Program-made: the position numbers and the translations under genes | Notes under the pieces: model-generated | Seen by the model: only the letters and a program-made list of their open reading frames with translations | Databases searched by the model: none | Told to the model about the DNA's origin: nothing | In this document: positions 33,977-43,133 of the stretch, piece after piece | Position numbering within the stretch: the stretch's first letter is position 1 | Layout of the letters: each line of letters opens with the position of its first letter | DNA from: Zunongwangia endophytica | GTDB taxonomy: Bacteria > Bacteroidota > Bacteroidia > Flavobacteriales > Flavobacteriaceae | Direction: 5' to 3' | Assembly (NCBI RefSeq): GCF_030409505.1 | Contig: NZ_JAUFPZ010000002.1 | Span: 868,001 to 932,000 of the forward strand | Length of the DNA: 64,000 bases

Positions 33977-35002
33977 TTAAGCAATTTCAGGTGTTGTATT
34001 GTTAGTTTTGTGTTCTTTCAGCGCTATTTCAATAAGCTTGTCGATTATCGTTTCGGTTTGATCTGGAAAATTCACTTCGATAAGTTTATCCTCAACCAGC
34101 CATTGTCCAATTTCAGGATATCGTTTCTTTTTCAAATTCTTCAGCACGGCTACTCCCATGGTTTTCAGCATTGCGGCATTACATTGTTGCTCAAATTGTC
34201 CTTTCATAGGAATTACCAATAATTTTTTCTTCAGAAATAATGCTTCTGCCGGAGTTTCAAATCCTGCTCCACAAATTACCCCTTTACAGGTTCTTAAGCT
34301 TTCCACAAAAACTTCGTTATTGACAGGGCGAATGATGATATTATCGATTTTTGATGCTTTTTTAAAATGTTTTGAAAAGATCTCGAATCTGAATTCTGGG
34401 AAACTGCTGAATAATTTCAGTAGCTTTTTATCGGAATATGAAGGTAGATATACGGTGTAATGACTTGATTTTATAGGCTGAAGTTTACGAATCTCAGAGC
34501 GTATTACCGGTGTGTAAATACGATCGTCGAAAGCTTTAAAATGAAAACCAAAACTGAAGCTACATGGCGCATAAGACTTTAGAATCTTTAATCCTAACCA
34601 ATCTTCTTTTAAAGGTTTTGGCGCAGAAGGATGCAAAACAGCCGATTGATGATTTAAGCCATAGCACGGTTTATGAGCCATCGAACATGCCCAGGCACTT
34701 ACGGGCTCAAAATCGTTTATTACAAGGTCATAATTTTGTACAGGTACACTTTTAATTTCGCTGTAAAGTCGTTTCATTCGGTTTTTGCGATACGTGTTCC
34801 AAACATCGACACCACCTTTTTTTCCGAAGATAAAACTGAGTCCTTTAAACTGATATTTTACAAAATATGGTAATTTTAAATCGCCCTGAGTCCCGCTTAC
34901 CAGTAGATCTAGATCTCCTTTTTTCTGAAGAATGGGAATAATTTCTAAAGCGCGACTTAAATGTCCATTTCCGGTTCCCTGAATCGCATATAATATCTTC
35001 AT
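33977..35002 (-). CDS. Glycosyltransferase, MurG-like (Glyco_tran_28_C)
   Basis: A 341-residue GT-B glycosyltransferase. The N-terminus (YAIQGTGNGHLSRALEII) holds the GHLSRA loop typical of MurG and UDP-glycosyltransferase relatives, and the C-terminal half has GVICGAGFETPAEALFLKKKLLVIPMKGQFEQQ (around residues 238-270, seen as separate blocks), where the nucleotide-sugar ribose-binding Glu and the QxxQ segment sit. The acceptor is unknown; a lipid or glycan is possible. It lies between the small ORF at 35002-35139, whose stop overlaps its ATG, and the abutting GH1 gene. A combined glycoside synthesis and breakdown role is inferred only. Confidence 0.82.
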   Translation of the reverse strand: MKILYAIQGTGNGHLSRALEIIPILQKKGDLDLLVSGTQGDLKLPYFVKYQFKGLSFIFGKKGGVDVWNTYRKNRMKRLYSEIKSVPVQNYDLVINDFEPVSAWACSMAHKPCYGLNHQSAVLHPSAPKPLKEDWLGLKILKSYAPCSFSFGFHFKAFDDRIYTPVIRSEIRKLQPIKSSHYTVYLPSYSDKKLLKLFSSFPEFRFEIFSKHFKKASKIDNIIIRPVNNEVFVESLRTCKGVICGAGFETPAEALFLKKKLLVIPMKGQFEQQCNAAMLKTMGVAVLKNLKKKRYPEIGQWLVEDKLIEVNFPDQTETIIDKLIEIALKEHKTNNTTPEIA

Positions 35003-35139
35003 TAATGTGATAGTCGGAAAGGCGAAATCATCGAGCTTAATCGACGCTGAACAAAAACGGATACTAATAATTGCTGGAATCGTTCTTTAAAATAGTAGTT
35101 TCTGTGACCACTTTTCTGGAATTCACTTTTTCGTTTCAT
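35002..35139 (-). CDS. Small basic ORF (45 residues) overlapping the glycosyltransferase start
   Basis: A short frame read by hand: ATG at 35139, product beginning MKRKSEFQKSGHRNYYFKERF and ending FRLSH, stop TAA at 35004-35002. The TAA overlaps the glycosyltransferase ATG as TAATG, the same coupling used between other genes in this window. The peptide is strongly basic (many Arg and Lys) and has no membrane helix. I do not recognise it. It may be a real small protein or a leader peptide, or chance; no homology could be checked. Confidence 0.4.
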   Translation of the reverse strand: MKRKSEFQKSGHRNYYFKERFQQLLVSVFVQRRLSSMISPFRLSH

Positions 35140-35251
35140 AAGCTTTTCAATTAAAACGATTATTCGAATTAAATGTATAAGAATATGATTTAAAAGTGTT
35201 TACGTGAATTTTAAATAAGTGTATGTTTAAGGTTAAGGAATTTAGCTTGCG

Positions 35252-35410
35252 CTAAGATAATTTAACCGAAGTCATCGTGAGTGACCCACCAACGGCTTTA
35301 TCATTAAAAAATTCCAGCTCATCTTTATTTTCTTGTAGGGCCAGTGTATAAAGTACAGGTAAATAATGATCTGAAGTAGGAATTGCTAATTTTACAGCGT
35401 CATCAATCCG
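35252..35410 (-). pseudogene. Remnant of 4,5-DOPA dioxygenase (LigB-type) 3' end
   Basis: On the minus strand this frame encodes 52 residues with a stop (TAA) just before and a normal stop (TAG) at its end. It reads RIDDAVKLAIPTSDHYLPVLY, then a helix TLALQENKDELEF, and ends GGSLTMTSVKLS. This is the C-terminus of LigB-family 4,5-DOPA-extradiol-dioxygenases: the PTxDHYLP block with the conserved His, and the GSxxMTS end. No start or upstream two-thirds exists, and the azoreductase terminator lies immediately upstream. Most of the gene has been deleted. Confidence 0.7.
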
Positions 35411-35423
35411 TTATTCAGTTAAA

Positions 35424-35457
35424 TAAAAAAAGCCTTTCGAAAATACATCCGAAAGGC
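35424..35457 (-). terminator. Terminator of the azoreductase gene
   Basis: GCCTTTCG and CGAAAGGC form a perfect stem with a ten-base loop; the T run is on the minus strand. It lies between the azoreductase stop and the dioxygenase remnant. Confidence 0.8.
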
Positions 35458-35487
35458 CAGTGATAATTTTTCTTTTTCTTTAAGAAA

Positions 35488-36090
35488 TTAAGCTAATATC
35501 TCTGCAAATTCTTTTTCAGCTTTATTTAGCGCATTTTCTCTTAATTCAGGAATAGCAACTCCTTCTACTCTAATTAATTCTACATCTGTCATTCCTAGGA
35601 ATCCGAATACTTTAATCAGGTAATCTGAAACAAAATCGTATCCAGGATTTTCAGAATAAACACCACCAGAACTCATCGCGATATATACTTTTTTACCAGT
35701 TACTAATCCTTGTGGACCTTCTTCAGTATATTTAAAAGTTTCTCCAGCTTTAGCAAGATGGTCGATCCATGCTTTTAATTGCGAAGGAATTCCAAAATTA
35801 TATAAAGGAGCACCAACAACTAAAATATCTGCATCAAATAATTCTTTGATCGCTTCGTCTTGTATAGCGATATTTTCTTTTTGAGCAGCTGTTCTATTTT
35901 CTTCAGGAGTAATGATCGCCTGCCATCTGTCTTCAGTAAGATGTGGGAAATCTTCAGCAACAAGTTTTTTTTCAACGATAGTACTTTCGGGATAGCTTTC
36001 TTTAAGTTGTTCTACTATTTTGTTCCCTAAAGCTAAGCTGTAAGAGTTTTGACCGTTTAAACTTGAAATTACGTGAAGTATCTTTTTCAT
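35488..36090 (-). CDS. azoR: FMN-dependent NADH-azoreductase
   Basis: A 200-residue flavodoxin-fold FMN enzyme that reduces quinones, azo dyes and similar electrophiles with NAD(P)H. The N-terminus MKKILHVISSLNGQNSYSLAL is the phosphate-binding loop of AzoR; VVGAPLYNFGIPSQLKAWIDHL (around residues 89-110, shown in part) and YIAMSSGGVYSENPGYDF with the FMN-contacting residues follow. Upstream lies a 16-base perfect palindrome over the -7 box, implying repression by a dimeric regulator that responds to electrophiles. Cytoplasmic. Confidence 0.93.
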   Translation of the reverse strand: MKKILHVISSLNGQNSYSLALGNKIVEQLKESYPESTIVEKKLVAEDFPHLTEDRWQAIITPEENRTAAQKENIAIQDEAIKELFDADILVVGAPLYNFGIPSQLKAWIDHLAKAGETFKYTEEGPQGLVTGKKVYIAMSSGGVYSENPGYDFVSDYLIKVFGFLGMTDVELIRVEGVAIPELRENALNKAEKEFAEILA

Positions 36091-36109
36091 GACTTAAATT
36101 TTGTATGAC

Positions 36110-36125
36110 ATTTGTATATACAAAT
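36110..36125. promoter_or_regulatory. Perfect 16-base palindrome, probable operator of azoR
   Basis: ATTTGTATATACAAAT is self-complementary over all 16 bases and lies 20 bases upstream of the azoR ATG. It overlaps the azoR -7 box on the minus strand, so a dimeric repressor (MarR or HxlR type, by analogy) bound here would block transcription. The regulator gene is not identified; the nearby AraC-type protein is a candidate but would not normally bind a short palindrome. Confidence 0.5.
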
Positions 36126-36128
36126 ATA
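36121..36128 (-). promoter_or_regulatory. Candidate -7 box of azoR
   Basis: TATATTTG on the minus strand fits TAnnTTTG, 30 bases before the azoR ATG, partly inside the palindrome. Confidence 0.45.
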
Positions 36129-36194
36129 AAACACTATTACTAGTATTTATAGTACTTCCAAGGATTTTTCCACTAACATTTAGGTTAGTGCCTT

Positions 36195-36731
36195 CTAATA
36201 CTCTTCTAGTAATTCTCTACGGAAATTTTCTGGTTTGATATGGTATGTCCTTGATAAGGCTTTTTCGAAATCGGAATAATCATCGAATCCACAAGCTTCG
36301 GCAAGACATTTTAAGTCACATTCCTGATATTCAGGAATATTAAGCATTTCTTTTAATTCCTTTATTCTGAAATCGTCCAGATACTCATTGAAGGTTTTTC
36401 TTTTCGCTTTCAATAAAATATAATCGAGTTCTCCTGGTGTTAACATTAAATGCCGACTAATCTGTTTAATCTTTAAATTATGAATTAAAAAAAACTTCTC
36501 TTTACACATAATCTTGTCTAGAAGTTTTGAATATTCGGTTGCCGTATTGTAATCTATATAGCTTTGTTCTGTTTCGGTATTATTCTCTCTAAAAATTAAA
36601 CCACGGTTACAGAGCATCACTAAAAAAAATGCAAGCAAAATAAATAAAATAAGGGAAACTGAGGTGAATGTGAAATTCCCTAAACTACTATGAAGTACGA
36701 AGTACGCTACGTAAGATGCTAACAAACTCAT
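36195..36731 (-). CDS. Membrane-anchored AraC-type regulator, short
   Basis: A 178-residue protein with a hydrophobic N-terminus of one or two membrane helices (roughly residues 1-44, SLILFILLAFFLVMLC), then a linker and a C-terminal AraC-like double helix-turn-helix (around residues 85-178, with YLDDFRIKELKEMLN and LAEACGFDDYSDFEKALSRTYHIKPENFRRE). The AraC domain looks complete. Most Bacteroidota relatives carry a large sensor before the membrane helix (7TM or TPR type); here an in-frame stop lies seven codons before the ATG, so there is none. It may be a cut-down regulator or a gene that has lost its sensor. It could control azoR downstream. Confidence 0.75.
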   Translation of the reverse strand: MSLLASYVAYFVLHSSLGNFTFTSVSLILFILLAFFLVMLCNRGLIFRENNTETEQSYIDYNTATEYSKLLDKIMCKEKFFLIHNLKIKQISRHLMLTPGELDYILLKAKRKTFNEYLDDFRIKELKEMLNIPEYQECDLKCLAEACGFDDYSDFEKALSRTYHIKPENFRRELLEEY

Positions 36732-36899
36732 AAATGCGATTGTTTTTATCTAAAAGCCTTCGTTTGTAGTAGGGTATAAAACGCTACGGCTATTTATAAA
36801 TTAAATAAGTATTTGTAAATAGATATCAATTGTAGTGCCATTTACTATTTTTGTTTGATTTTTTGCAGAATTTTATTAACAATTGGAATTTTTGAATAG

Positions 36900-39227
36900 T
36901 TAACGAATCAAGCTGAAATGCCCCCTTTCTTCTGTTTCTAAGTCTATTGTTGCTTTAAACCAATAGTCGTCTTCAGGTAATGGCTGTCCATTAAAAGTCC
37001 CATCCCAATCTTCCCCATTTGTAAGAGTAGTAATTAAAGTCCCATATCTATCATAAATAAGGATATTTAGCTCTTTTTCTCCAGTTCCAATAGGCTTCCA
37101 AGTATCATTGATACCGTCGCTATTTGGAGTAAAATAATTAGGAAATCCAATTAAATAAATCTCATTGCTGGTATAGCTACATCCATCAATTTCTATAATT
37201 TCAATTTTATGAACACCTGGCAATACGCTATAAAATTCTGCTTTACCATTATCGCGATTATCCAATGTGAAAATGTAATTTGATTCATTTTCAGCTTTTA
37301 GACTTATATCATAAGAGCCATCATTATTATATTTTGTAAGTAATTCATAATTTACAGTTTCATTTCGATCAAAAATTGCAACATTAATCTCACTTGATAG
37401 CACTTCACAATTATTGTTGGATACTCTATATACATATTTACCGGCATTATTTATTTGAGGATCAAAAATACCATTTGGTAAAGCAGGTTCCCAATAGCCA
37501 TTTGAATCTGGATTACCACCTAAATAATCAATTAATGCAAATGAGGTTTCATATTGACATATTGTGATACTTGAATCTATTCCTGGATTTGGTTGGGGCG
37601 TAAAAACGACTTCAACTAGCGCCGTTTTCGATACACAATAATTATTCACTGTATAAGCATACAGTCCTTCATTATCTAAAGAAGGATCAAAGACAGAAGA
37701 ATTTGAACTTAGTTTAGGACTCCAAGTTCCGCCGATCTGTGCGTTTGGTCCCAAGTAATCAAATAAGTCTATCGAGCTTCCATTTTTACATATATTAAGA
37801 TTTACATCATTCCCTGCATTTAGTAAAAATTGTTCCTGAAAATCAGGAATATCATTATCATCTTCATCTAGAGGTTCTTCATATCCTGATTTTACATTTA
37901 TAATTAGTCCATTTTCATCTACAGTATCAGGTAAGCTTCCTAACGTTCCGTTATTATCTTTATCGGTAAATCCAGCTTCTATAACATCAAAACAATCATC
38001 ATTATCACTATCTAAATCTCTTTTATCAGGATGACCATCTTGATCTGTATCTCGATCTAAAATACCATTATCTTCAATGACATCTAGAATTCCATCATTA
38101 TCGTCATCCAAATCAATATCATCGGGAATTCCATCATTATCAAAATCTGGTAGACATTTTTCTTGAATTTCCTGTCTGGTACTACATTCAGAAGGATTAT
38201 TGATAATTTCTAAATCGTCGTAGACTTTCTCATTAGCTAAAAGAGTACAAATTGCGGAACAATCTTTTAAATTCGAGTTGTTGGAAACAATAAGGCCAAT
38301 GATTCCAAAATTTCCGCTAACTGAAATTAGATTCTCTAATCCCATCAAGCTTGGAAGATTATTATTATTTTGAATAATCAAGGCTTTATCAATTTTTCTG
38401 AGATTACTAAATCCGCTGATCGTTGGTAATTCAGGGTTATCTTTTATAATCATATTACCATAGATTCTTTCCAGACTATTAAATCCTGTAAATACGGTTA
38501 GTTCTAAGGATTCACTAATTTCAAAATTGCCCCCTCCCAGACTACCTATAGATACGAGTTTATTAAAGCCCTCTATTTCATTAATACCAGTTCTCCTGAT
38601 AAAAAGGTTATTGCCCACATATTTTAGTTCCGAAAACAATCCTACTCCATGTGGATAATCCTCCATTATAAGAGAACCTTTAATATATTCTACCTTATCA
38701 AATGCATTAAACACCCCTAATATTAGACCTGAATTGTCCATATCTATAGTATTTTCAACAAATTTTAGATTTTGAAATGCATCTAACGACATCCCAAGGC
38801 TTTTTAAGTCGACTGTATTAACCTGCTCCAATTTAGTAAAGCCATCAAGATAACCCAACATTCCGTCTATGTAAATATTATTGACCTTTATTAGTTCGTT
38901 GAATGAATTAAGATCTTTTAGAAGAGTATTTGCTTGTATTTGAAGATCACCATCTATTTTGGTAATCGAAAGATTTAAAGTAAAATCTTCAATATCGGTA
39001 TTTCTAATAATTAAATTCCCCTTAATTTCTTCAATATTCTTAAGAGGTTGCAAATTGGTTACCGCGCCAGTAATTGTAACATTTCCATTAACAATTTTAC
39101 AGTTAGAATAATTATTGGAAAATTCATTAAATTCTTGTTGGGAATTTATAATAATATTACCTGTAGGGCATTGTGCATGAATAGTTATATTTAGAAAAAA
39201 AATGAGAAAAAATATGACGAATTTCAA
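36900..39227 (-). CDS. T9SS type B sorted cell-surface protein (gliding motility-associated C-terminal domain)
   Basis: A 775-residue secreted protein. Signal peptide residues 1-18 (ends ITIHAQ). Residues 20-350 form repeats of a receptor-L-domain-like beta-helix (segments such as VNGNVTITGAVTNLQPL, KGNLIIRNTD and SGNFGIIG). Residues 360-430 are Asp-rich calcium-binding thrombospondin type 3-like repeats (DNDGIPDDIDLDDDNDG). Two immunoglobulin-like modules follow (around 475-620). The last 85 residues are the CHU_C sorting domain (FTPNSDGINDTWKPIG, YDRYGTLI, DWDGTFNGQPLPEDDYWF). The protein is exported by the type IX system and fixed on, or released from, the surface. It could bind carbohydrate or surfaces. 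Confidence 0.93.
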   Translation of the reverse strand: MKFVIFFLIFFLNITIHAQCPTGNIIINSQQEFNEFSNNYSNCKIVNGNVTITGAVTNLQPLKNIEEIKGNLIIRNTDIEDFTLNLSITKIDGDLQIQANTLLKDLNSFNELIKVNNIYIDGMLGYLDGFTKLEQVNTVDLKSLGMSLDAFQNLKFVENTIDMDNSGLILGVFNAFDKVEYIKGSLIMEDYPHGVGLFSELKYVGNNLFIRRTGINEIEGFNKLVSIGSLGGGNFEISESLELTVFTGFNSLERIYGNMIIKDNPELPTISGFSNLRKIDKALIIQNNNNLPSLMGLENLISVSGNFGIIGLIVSNNSNLKDCSAICTLLANEKVYDDLEIINNPSECSTRQEIQEKCLPDFDNDGIPDDIDLDDDNDGILDVIEDNGILDRDTDQDGHPDKRDLDSDNDDCFDVIEAGFTDKDNNGTLGSLPDTVDENGLIINVKSGYEEPLDEDDNDIPDFQEQFLLNAGNDVNLNICKNGSSIDLFDYLGPNAQIGGTWSPKLSSNSSVFDPSLDNEGLYAYTVNNYCVSKTALVEVVFTPQPNPGIDSSITICQYETSFALIDYLGGNPDSNGYWEPALPNGIFDPQINNAGKYVYRVSNNNCEVLSSEINVAIFDRNETVNYELLTKYNNDGSYDISLKAENESNYIFTLDNRDNGKAEFYSVLPGVHKIEIIEIDGCSYTSNEIYLIGFPNYFTPNSDGINDTWKPIGTGEKELNILIYDRYGTLITTLTNGEDWDGTFNGQPLPEDDYWFKATIDLETEERGHFSLIR

Positions 39228-39384
39228 AACGGTTAACCTTATAAAATGAAAGGCAATAATAAGCTTTTTGTAATGAATTTATATTTTTATTAACATTATA
39301 ATTTAAAGGTTATTTTCTAAGCTTTCTACAATTAAGGTTATATATATATAAATGGTTTCAGGTATAGAATTGAAAGTATTTAAA

Positions 39385-39424
39385 TAAAAAATCCAGACAG
39401 CCAAAAGCAGTCTGGATTTTTTTA
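39385..39424. terminator. Bidirectional terminator at the end of the pentose phosphate operon
   Basis: ATCCAGAC and GTCTGGAT form the stem with an 11-base loop, extended by A-T pairs, with A and T runs on both sides. It lies between the pgl stop (-) and the upstream region of the T9SS gene. Confidence 0.8.
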
Positions 39425-39450
39425 AAATGTTCGTTATAAATAAACCTGGG

Positions 39451-40161
39451 CTATAGTCTTGCCGCGGCGTTTTGATCAACGTACCACATTAATTCGCCAA
39501 CGGGATCTATAATTTGTGATGGGTATTTTTCGATATTCTTTTCACCTTTTACAACTTCGTAAAGTGCATCTGCTTTTTTAGCACCAAATATGATAAATGC
39601 TACACTTTTAGCCGCATTGAGTATTGGTGCTGTTAAAGTGATTCTATACATATCCTGAGGTTCTAGAAAATAGGCTGCTACTTTTTTGTCCTTTTCGTGA
39701 ATTACTTTTTGTCCCGGAAATAATGATGCGGTATGGCCATCATCACCCATTCCTAAGAATATTAAATCAAAAGTTCTACCGTCTTCTAAAACTTCATCCA
39801 TAATTTTAGAATATTTTTTGGCATAATCTTCAGCAGAAACACCATCCTTATACATAGGATAGATTTGTTCATTAGGAATAGCAACTTTATTCAGAAAATC
39901 ATTAAAAGCATTTCCCGCATTGCTGCGCTCATCTTCTATAGGGACCCAACGCTCGTCACCCCAGAAAATATAAATTTTTTCCCAAGCTACCTGATCTTTG
40001 AATTCGGTAGTTAGTAGATCATACATTCCCGCCGGTGAAGAACCTCCCGTTAGCGCAACTGTAAACTTTCCTTTAGCTTCTATCGCTAGCTTCGCATGCT
40101 CTACAAAATGCAATGCTGCTGCATGGCTAGCCTCTTCTTTGGATTTATATATATTTAGCAT
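39451..40161 (-). CDS. pgl: 6-phosphogluconolactonase
   Basis: Hydrolyses 6-phosphogluconolactone in the oxidative pentose phosphate pathway. The 236-residue protein is of the DevB/SOL type, with [16 protein letters not shown] (around residue 35), [17 protein letters not shown] (around residue 66) and [19 protein letters not shown] (around residue 135), which carries the catalytic Asp-His. It overlaps the zwf stop by seven bases and closes the operon at a terminator. Confidence 0.95.
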   Translation of the reverse strand: MLNIYKSKEEASHAAALHFVEHAKLAIEAKGKFTVALTGGSSPAGMYDLLTTEFKDQVAWEKIYIFWGDERWVPIEDERSNAGNAFNDFLNKVAIPNEQIYPMYKDGVSAEDYAKKYSKIMDEVLEDGRTFDLIFLGMGDDGHTASLFPGQKVIHEKDKKVAAYFLEPQDMYRITLTAPILNAAKSVAFIIFGAKKADALYEVVKGEKNIEKYPSQIIDPVGELMWYVDQNAAARL

Positions 40162-41681
40162 TCGTCTTCTTTCTTTTCTTTCTTGTTACGAAGATTAATA
40201 GACCACACATGTCCTTGCTGAGCGATTAGAGCTTCTGCATTTTCCGGACCATAGCTTCCCGCTTGATAATTAGGGAAATTAAGTGATTCTCTACCTTCCC
40301 ATGATTCCTGCACCGTTTTTATCACGTCCCAGGCTTCTTCAACCTGATCTGAACGCATAAACAAGGTGGTATCTCCTATCATAGCATCCAATAATAAAGT
40401 CTCATAAGCTTCTGGAGTATGAGTAGAGCAACTATCATAATCAAAAACCATTTCAGAAGGATTCAAATTCATTTCTAATCCTGGTTTTTTAGTCATAAAA
40501 CGCAATCTAATATCCATTTGAGGCTGTAGATTGATCGTTAGTCTATTCGGCATGATATTACTCGCCTGTTCTCCCGGGAAAGTGGCATGAGGTACAGGTC
40601 TAAACTGAATTGTAATTGAAGAACTTTTTTCTTGCATACGCTTACCTGTTCTCAAATAGAACGGTACGTTTTGCCATCTCCAGTTATCAATAAAGAATTT
40701 GATAGCCGCAAAAGTTTCGGTGTTAGAATTTTCACTAACTCCTTCTTCTTCACGATATCCTGGCACCTCTTCACCTTGCACCCAGCCATTACTATATTGA
40801 CCACGAACGGCATTTTTAGAAACTTCGTCTGGTTTTATTCTTCGGATAGCACGTAAAACTTCTACTTTACGATTTCTAATTTCTTCAGCATCTGACGAAA
40901 TTGGAGCTTCCATAGCAACCATACAAAGGATCTGAAGCAGGTGATTCTGGATCATATCTCTTAACGCACCAGAACTTTCATAATAACCACCACGTGTTCC
41001 TACTCCTACTTTTTCAGCAACTGTAATTTGCACGTAATCTATATAATTACGATTCCAAAGAGGTTCGAATAAAGCATTACCGAAACGGAACGCTAAAATA
41101 TTCTGAACGGTTTCTTTACCTAAATAATGATCGATTCTAAATATCTGCTTCTCATCAAAAGTACGTCTTAGTAATTGATTAAGTTCTTTAGCAGATTCTA
41201 GATCATAACCAAAAGGCTTTTCGATAACTAAACGATCTTTTTCTAAAGACTCTACCAGTTTTTGATCTTTTAGATTTTTCGTAATATCGTCGATAAATTT
41301 AGGAGATACCGATAGATAGAACAAGCGATTAGCTCGTTCTCCCCATTCTTTATCAAGATCACTTAATTTTGTGTGTAATTCTTTATAAGACTTCTCGTTC
41401 GTGATATCTGATTGGAAATAATGGATTGATTCCTGAAATTCTTTCCAAACCTTATTATCTGGTTCTCTACGAGAAAATTCTTTTAATTTTGCATATAAAT
41501 CCTTTCTATAGGATTCATTATCAAATTCAGATCTACCTAAACCGATAATTGCAAAATTATCGGCCATTCGATCGTCTATAAAAAGGTTATAAAATGCGGG
41601 GATTAACTTACGACTGGCAAGATCTCCGGTCCCACCAAATATTACTATAATCGTAGGAGCAGCTTTCTTTTCTGTTTTCAT
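40155..41681 (-). CDS. zwf: Glucose-6-phosphate 1-dehydrogenase
   Basis: Oxidises glucose-6-phosphate with NADP or NAD, the first pentose phosphate step. The 508-residue product has the dinucleotide loop [20 protein letters not shown] (residues 11-30), the active-site signature [14 protein letters not shown] with catalytic His (around residue 190), and [12 protein letters not shown]. The remaining length and C-terminal domain are normal. It lies between gnd and pgl. Confidence 0.97.
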   Translation of the reverse strand: MKTEKKAAPTIIVIFGGTGDLASRKLIPAFYNLFIDDRMADNFAIIGLGRSEFDNESYRKDLYAKLKEFSRREPDNKVWKEFQESIHYFQSDITNEKSYKELHTKLSDLDKEWGERANRLFYLSVSPKFIDDITKNLKDQKLVESLEKDRLVIEKPFGYDLESAKELNQLLRRTFDEKQIFRIDHYLGKETVQNILAFRFGNALFEPLWNRNYIDYVQITVAEKVGVGTRGGYYESSGALRDMIQNHLLQILCMVAMEAPISSDAEEIRNRKVEVLRAIRRIKPDEVSKNAVRGQYSNGWVQGEEVPGYREEEGVSENSNTETFAAIKFFIDNWRWQNVPFYLRTGKRMQEKSSSITIQFRPVPHATFPGEQASNIMPNRLTINLQPQMDIRLRFMTKKPGLEMNLNPSEMVFDYDSCSTHTPEAYETLLLDAMIGDTTLFMRSDQVEEAWDVIKTVQESWEGRESLNFPNYQAGSYGPENAEALIAQQGHVWSINLRNKKEKKEDEC

Positions 41682-41704
41682 TTTAATTTTTAATTAGTTA
41701 GGGA

Positions 41705-43111
41705 TTAAACCCATTCTGTATGAAAAATTCCTTCCTGATCGTTACGCTCATATTTATGCGCACCAAAATAATCTCTTTGGGCCTGTATCATATTTGTTGG
41801 TAAAATTTCACTTCTATAAGAATCAAAATAAGATATTGTTGAAGTAAATACCGCAGCAGGAATTCCTTTATCGATAAATGTTTTTACCACATTACGCGCA
41901 GCTCCTTGTTTTTCTTGTAACGCTTTGCCTAATTTTTCGTCCATTAGTAAATTAGGAAGCTCTGGCGTTTTGGTGTACGCCTGGCGCAAATCTTCTAAAC
42001 AAGCCGCTCTAATGATACATCCACCTCTCCAAATTTTTGCAACTTCTTCTAAATTTAAACCGTAATTGTATTCTTTAGAAGCGATAAATAGTTGCGCCAT
42101 TCCCTGGGCATAGATATTAATCATCGCAAAGTAAAAAGCATCTGTAAGTTCTTCGAATATTTGTTCTTCGGAAGTTTCAGAGTTGTCTTTCCATTTTAAA
42201 ACTTTTGAAGCTTCAACACGCTCTTCCTTATATTTTGAAATATCTCTCATTTGCACCGCAGCATCAATTGCCGGTACCGGCGCCTGAATATCCATAGCAT
42301 TTTGAGAAGTCCATTTACCAGTTCCTTTGGATTTCGCAGCATCAGAAACGTAATTTAGTAATAAACCTTTCCCAGTAACTTCATCTTGTTTTTCGAGAAT
42401 TTCAGAAGTAATTTCAACTAAGAAAGACGATAATTCAGACTCGTTCCATTTCGCAAATAATTGCTGAATTTTAGAATCTTCAACGCCATAACCTCTTTTC
42501 AGTAGATCATAAGTTTCTGCGATAAGCTCCATAATAGCATATTCAATTCCATTATGAACCATTTTTACGTAGTTCCCTGCAGATCCCTGTCCTAAATAAG
42601 TTACACAAGGTTCGCCATTTACTTTCGCTGCTACCGCTTCAAAAATAGGACGAAGTCTTTCGTAAGCTTCAGCATTTCCTCCTGGCATCATACTTGGACC
42701 AAATCGTGCTCCTTTCTCTCCACCAGAAATTCCCATTCCGAAGAAATGAATTCCTTTTTCAGCAAGTTCTTTAACACGACGATCGGTATCCGGGAAATAA
42801 GAATTTCCGCCATCTACCAAAACATCTCCTTCTTCTAAAAATGGCAATAACGATTTAATTGCGGCATCTACAGGTTTACCAGCAGGTACTAACAACATAA
42901 TCGCACGGGGTTTACGAATAAGTCCGCAAAACTCTTCTGCCGAGGTTGTTCCTTTTATAGTATGATTTTCTAAGGCTTCTTTTTCTAGAGATGCAGCTTT
43001 TTCGGCGTCTAAGTCTAGGCCAGCTACAGAGAAATTATGATCGGCCATATTAAGTAAAAGGTTTCTACCCATTACTCCAAGACCTACAATTCCAAAATCG
43101 AATTCTTCCAT
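41705..43111 (-). CDS. gnd: 6-phosphogluconate dehydrogenase (NADP-type, long form)
   Basis: Oxidative decarboxylation of 6-phosphogluconate to ribulose-5-phosphate with NADP. The 468-residue length marks the long form. It shows the dinucleotide loop GLGVMGRNLLLNMAD (residue 9), the catalytic segment LGQGSAGNYVKMVHNGIEY with Lys (around residue 178), and the C-terminal TRD and IIRAACLEDL blocks. The end is QEGIFHTEWV, as in the family. The gap to zwf is 23 bases. Confidence 0.97.
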   Translation of the reverse strand: MEEFDFGIVGLGVMGRNLLLNMADHNFSVAGLDLDAEKAASLEKEALENHTIKGTTSAEEFCGLIRKPRAIMLLVPAGKPVDAAIKSLLPFLEEGDVLVDGGNSYFPDTDRRVKELAEKGIHFFGMGISGGEKGARFGPSMMPGGNAEAYERLRPIFEAVAAKVNGEPCVTYLGQGSAGNYVKMVHNGIEYAIMELIAETYDLLKRGYGVEDSKIQQLFAKWNESELSSFLVEITSEILEKQDEVTGKGLLLNYVSDAAKSKGTGKWTSQNAMDIQAPVPAIDAAVQMRDISKYKEERVEASKVLKWKDNSETSEEQIFEELTDAFYFAMINIYAQGMAQLFIASKEYNYGLNLEEVAKIWRGGCIIRAACLEDLRQAYTKTPELPNLLMDEKLGKALQEKQGAARNVVKTFIDKGIPAAVFTSTISYFDSYRSEILPTNMIQAQRDYFGAHKYERNDQEGIFHTEWV

Positions 43112-43133
43112 GATTCTTTTTTAGTTTTCTACG

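Noticed and set aside
35252..35410. Reading the 52-residue segment as a complete small gene
   Set aside because: There is no start codon after the preceding stop that would keep the PTSDHYLP block, and the sequence fits the tail of a much larger enzyme.
39331..39352. Alternating TA stretch near 39.34 kb
   Set aside because: A short simple AT repeat in an AT-rich intergenic region; no link to any gene is seen.
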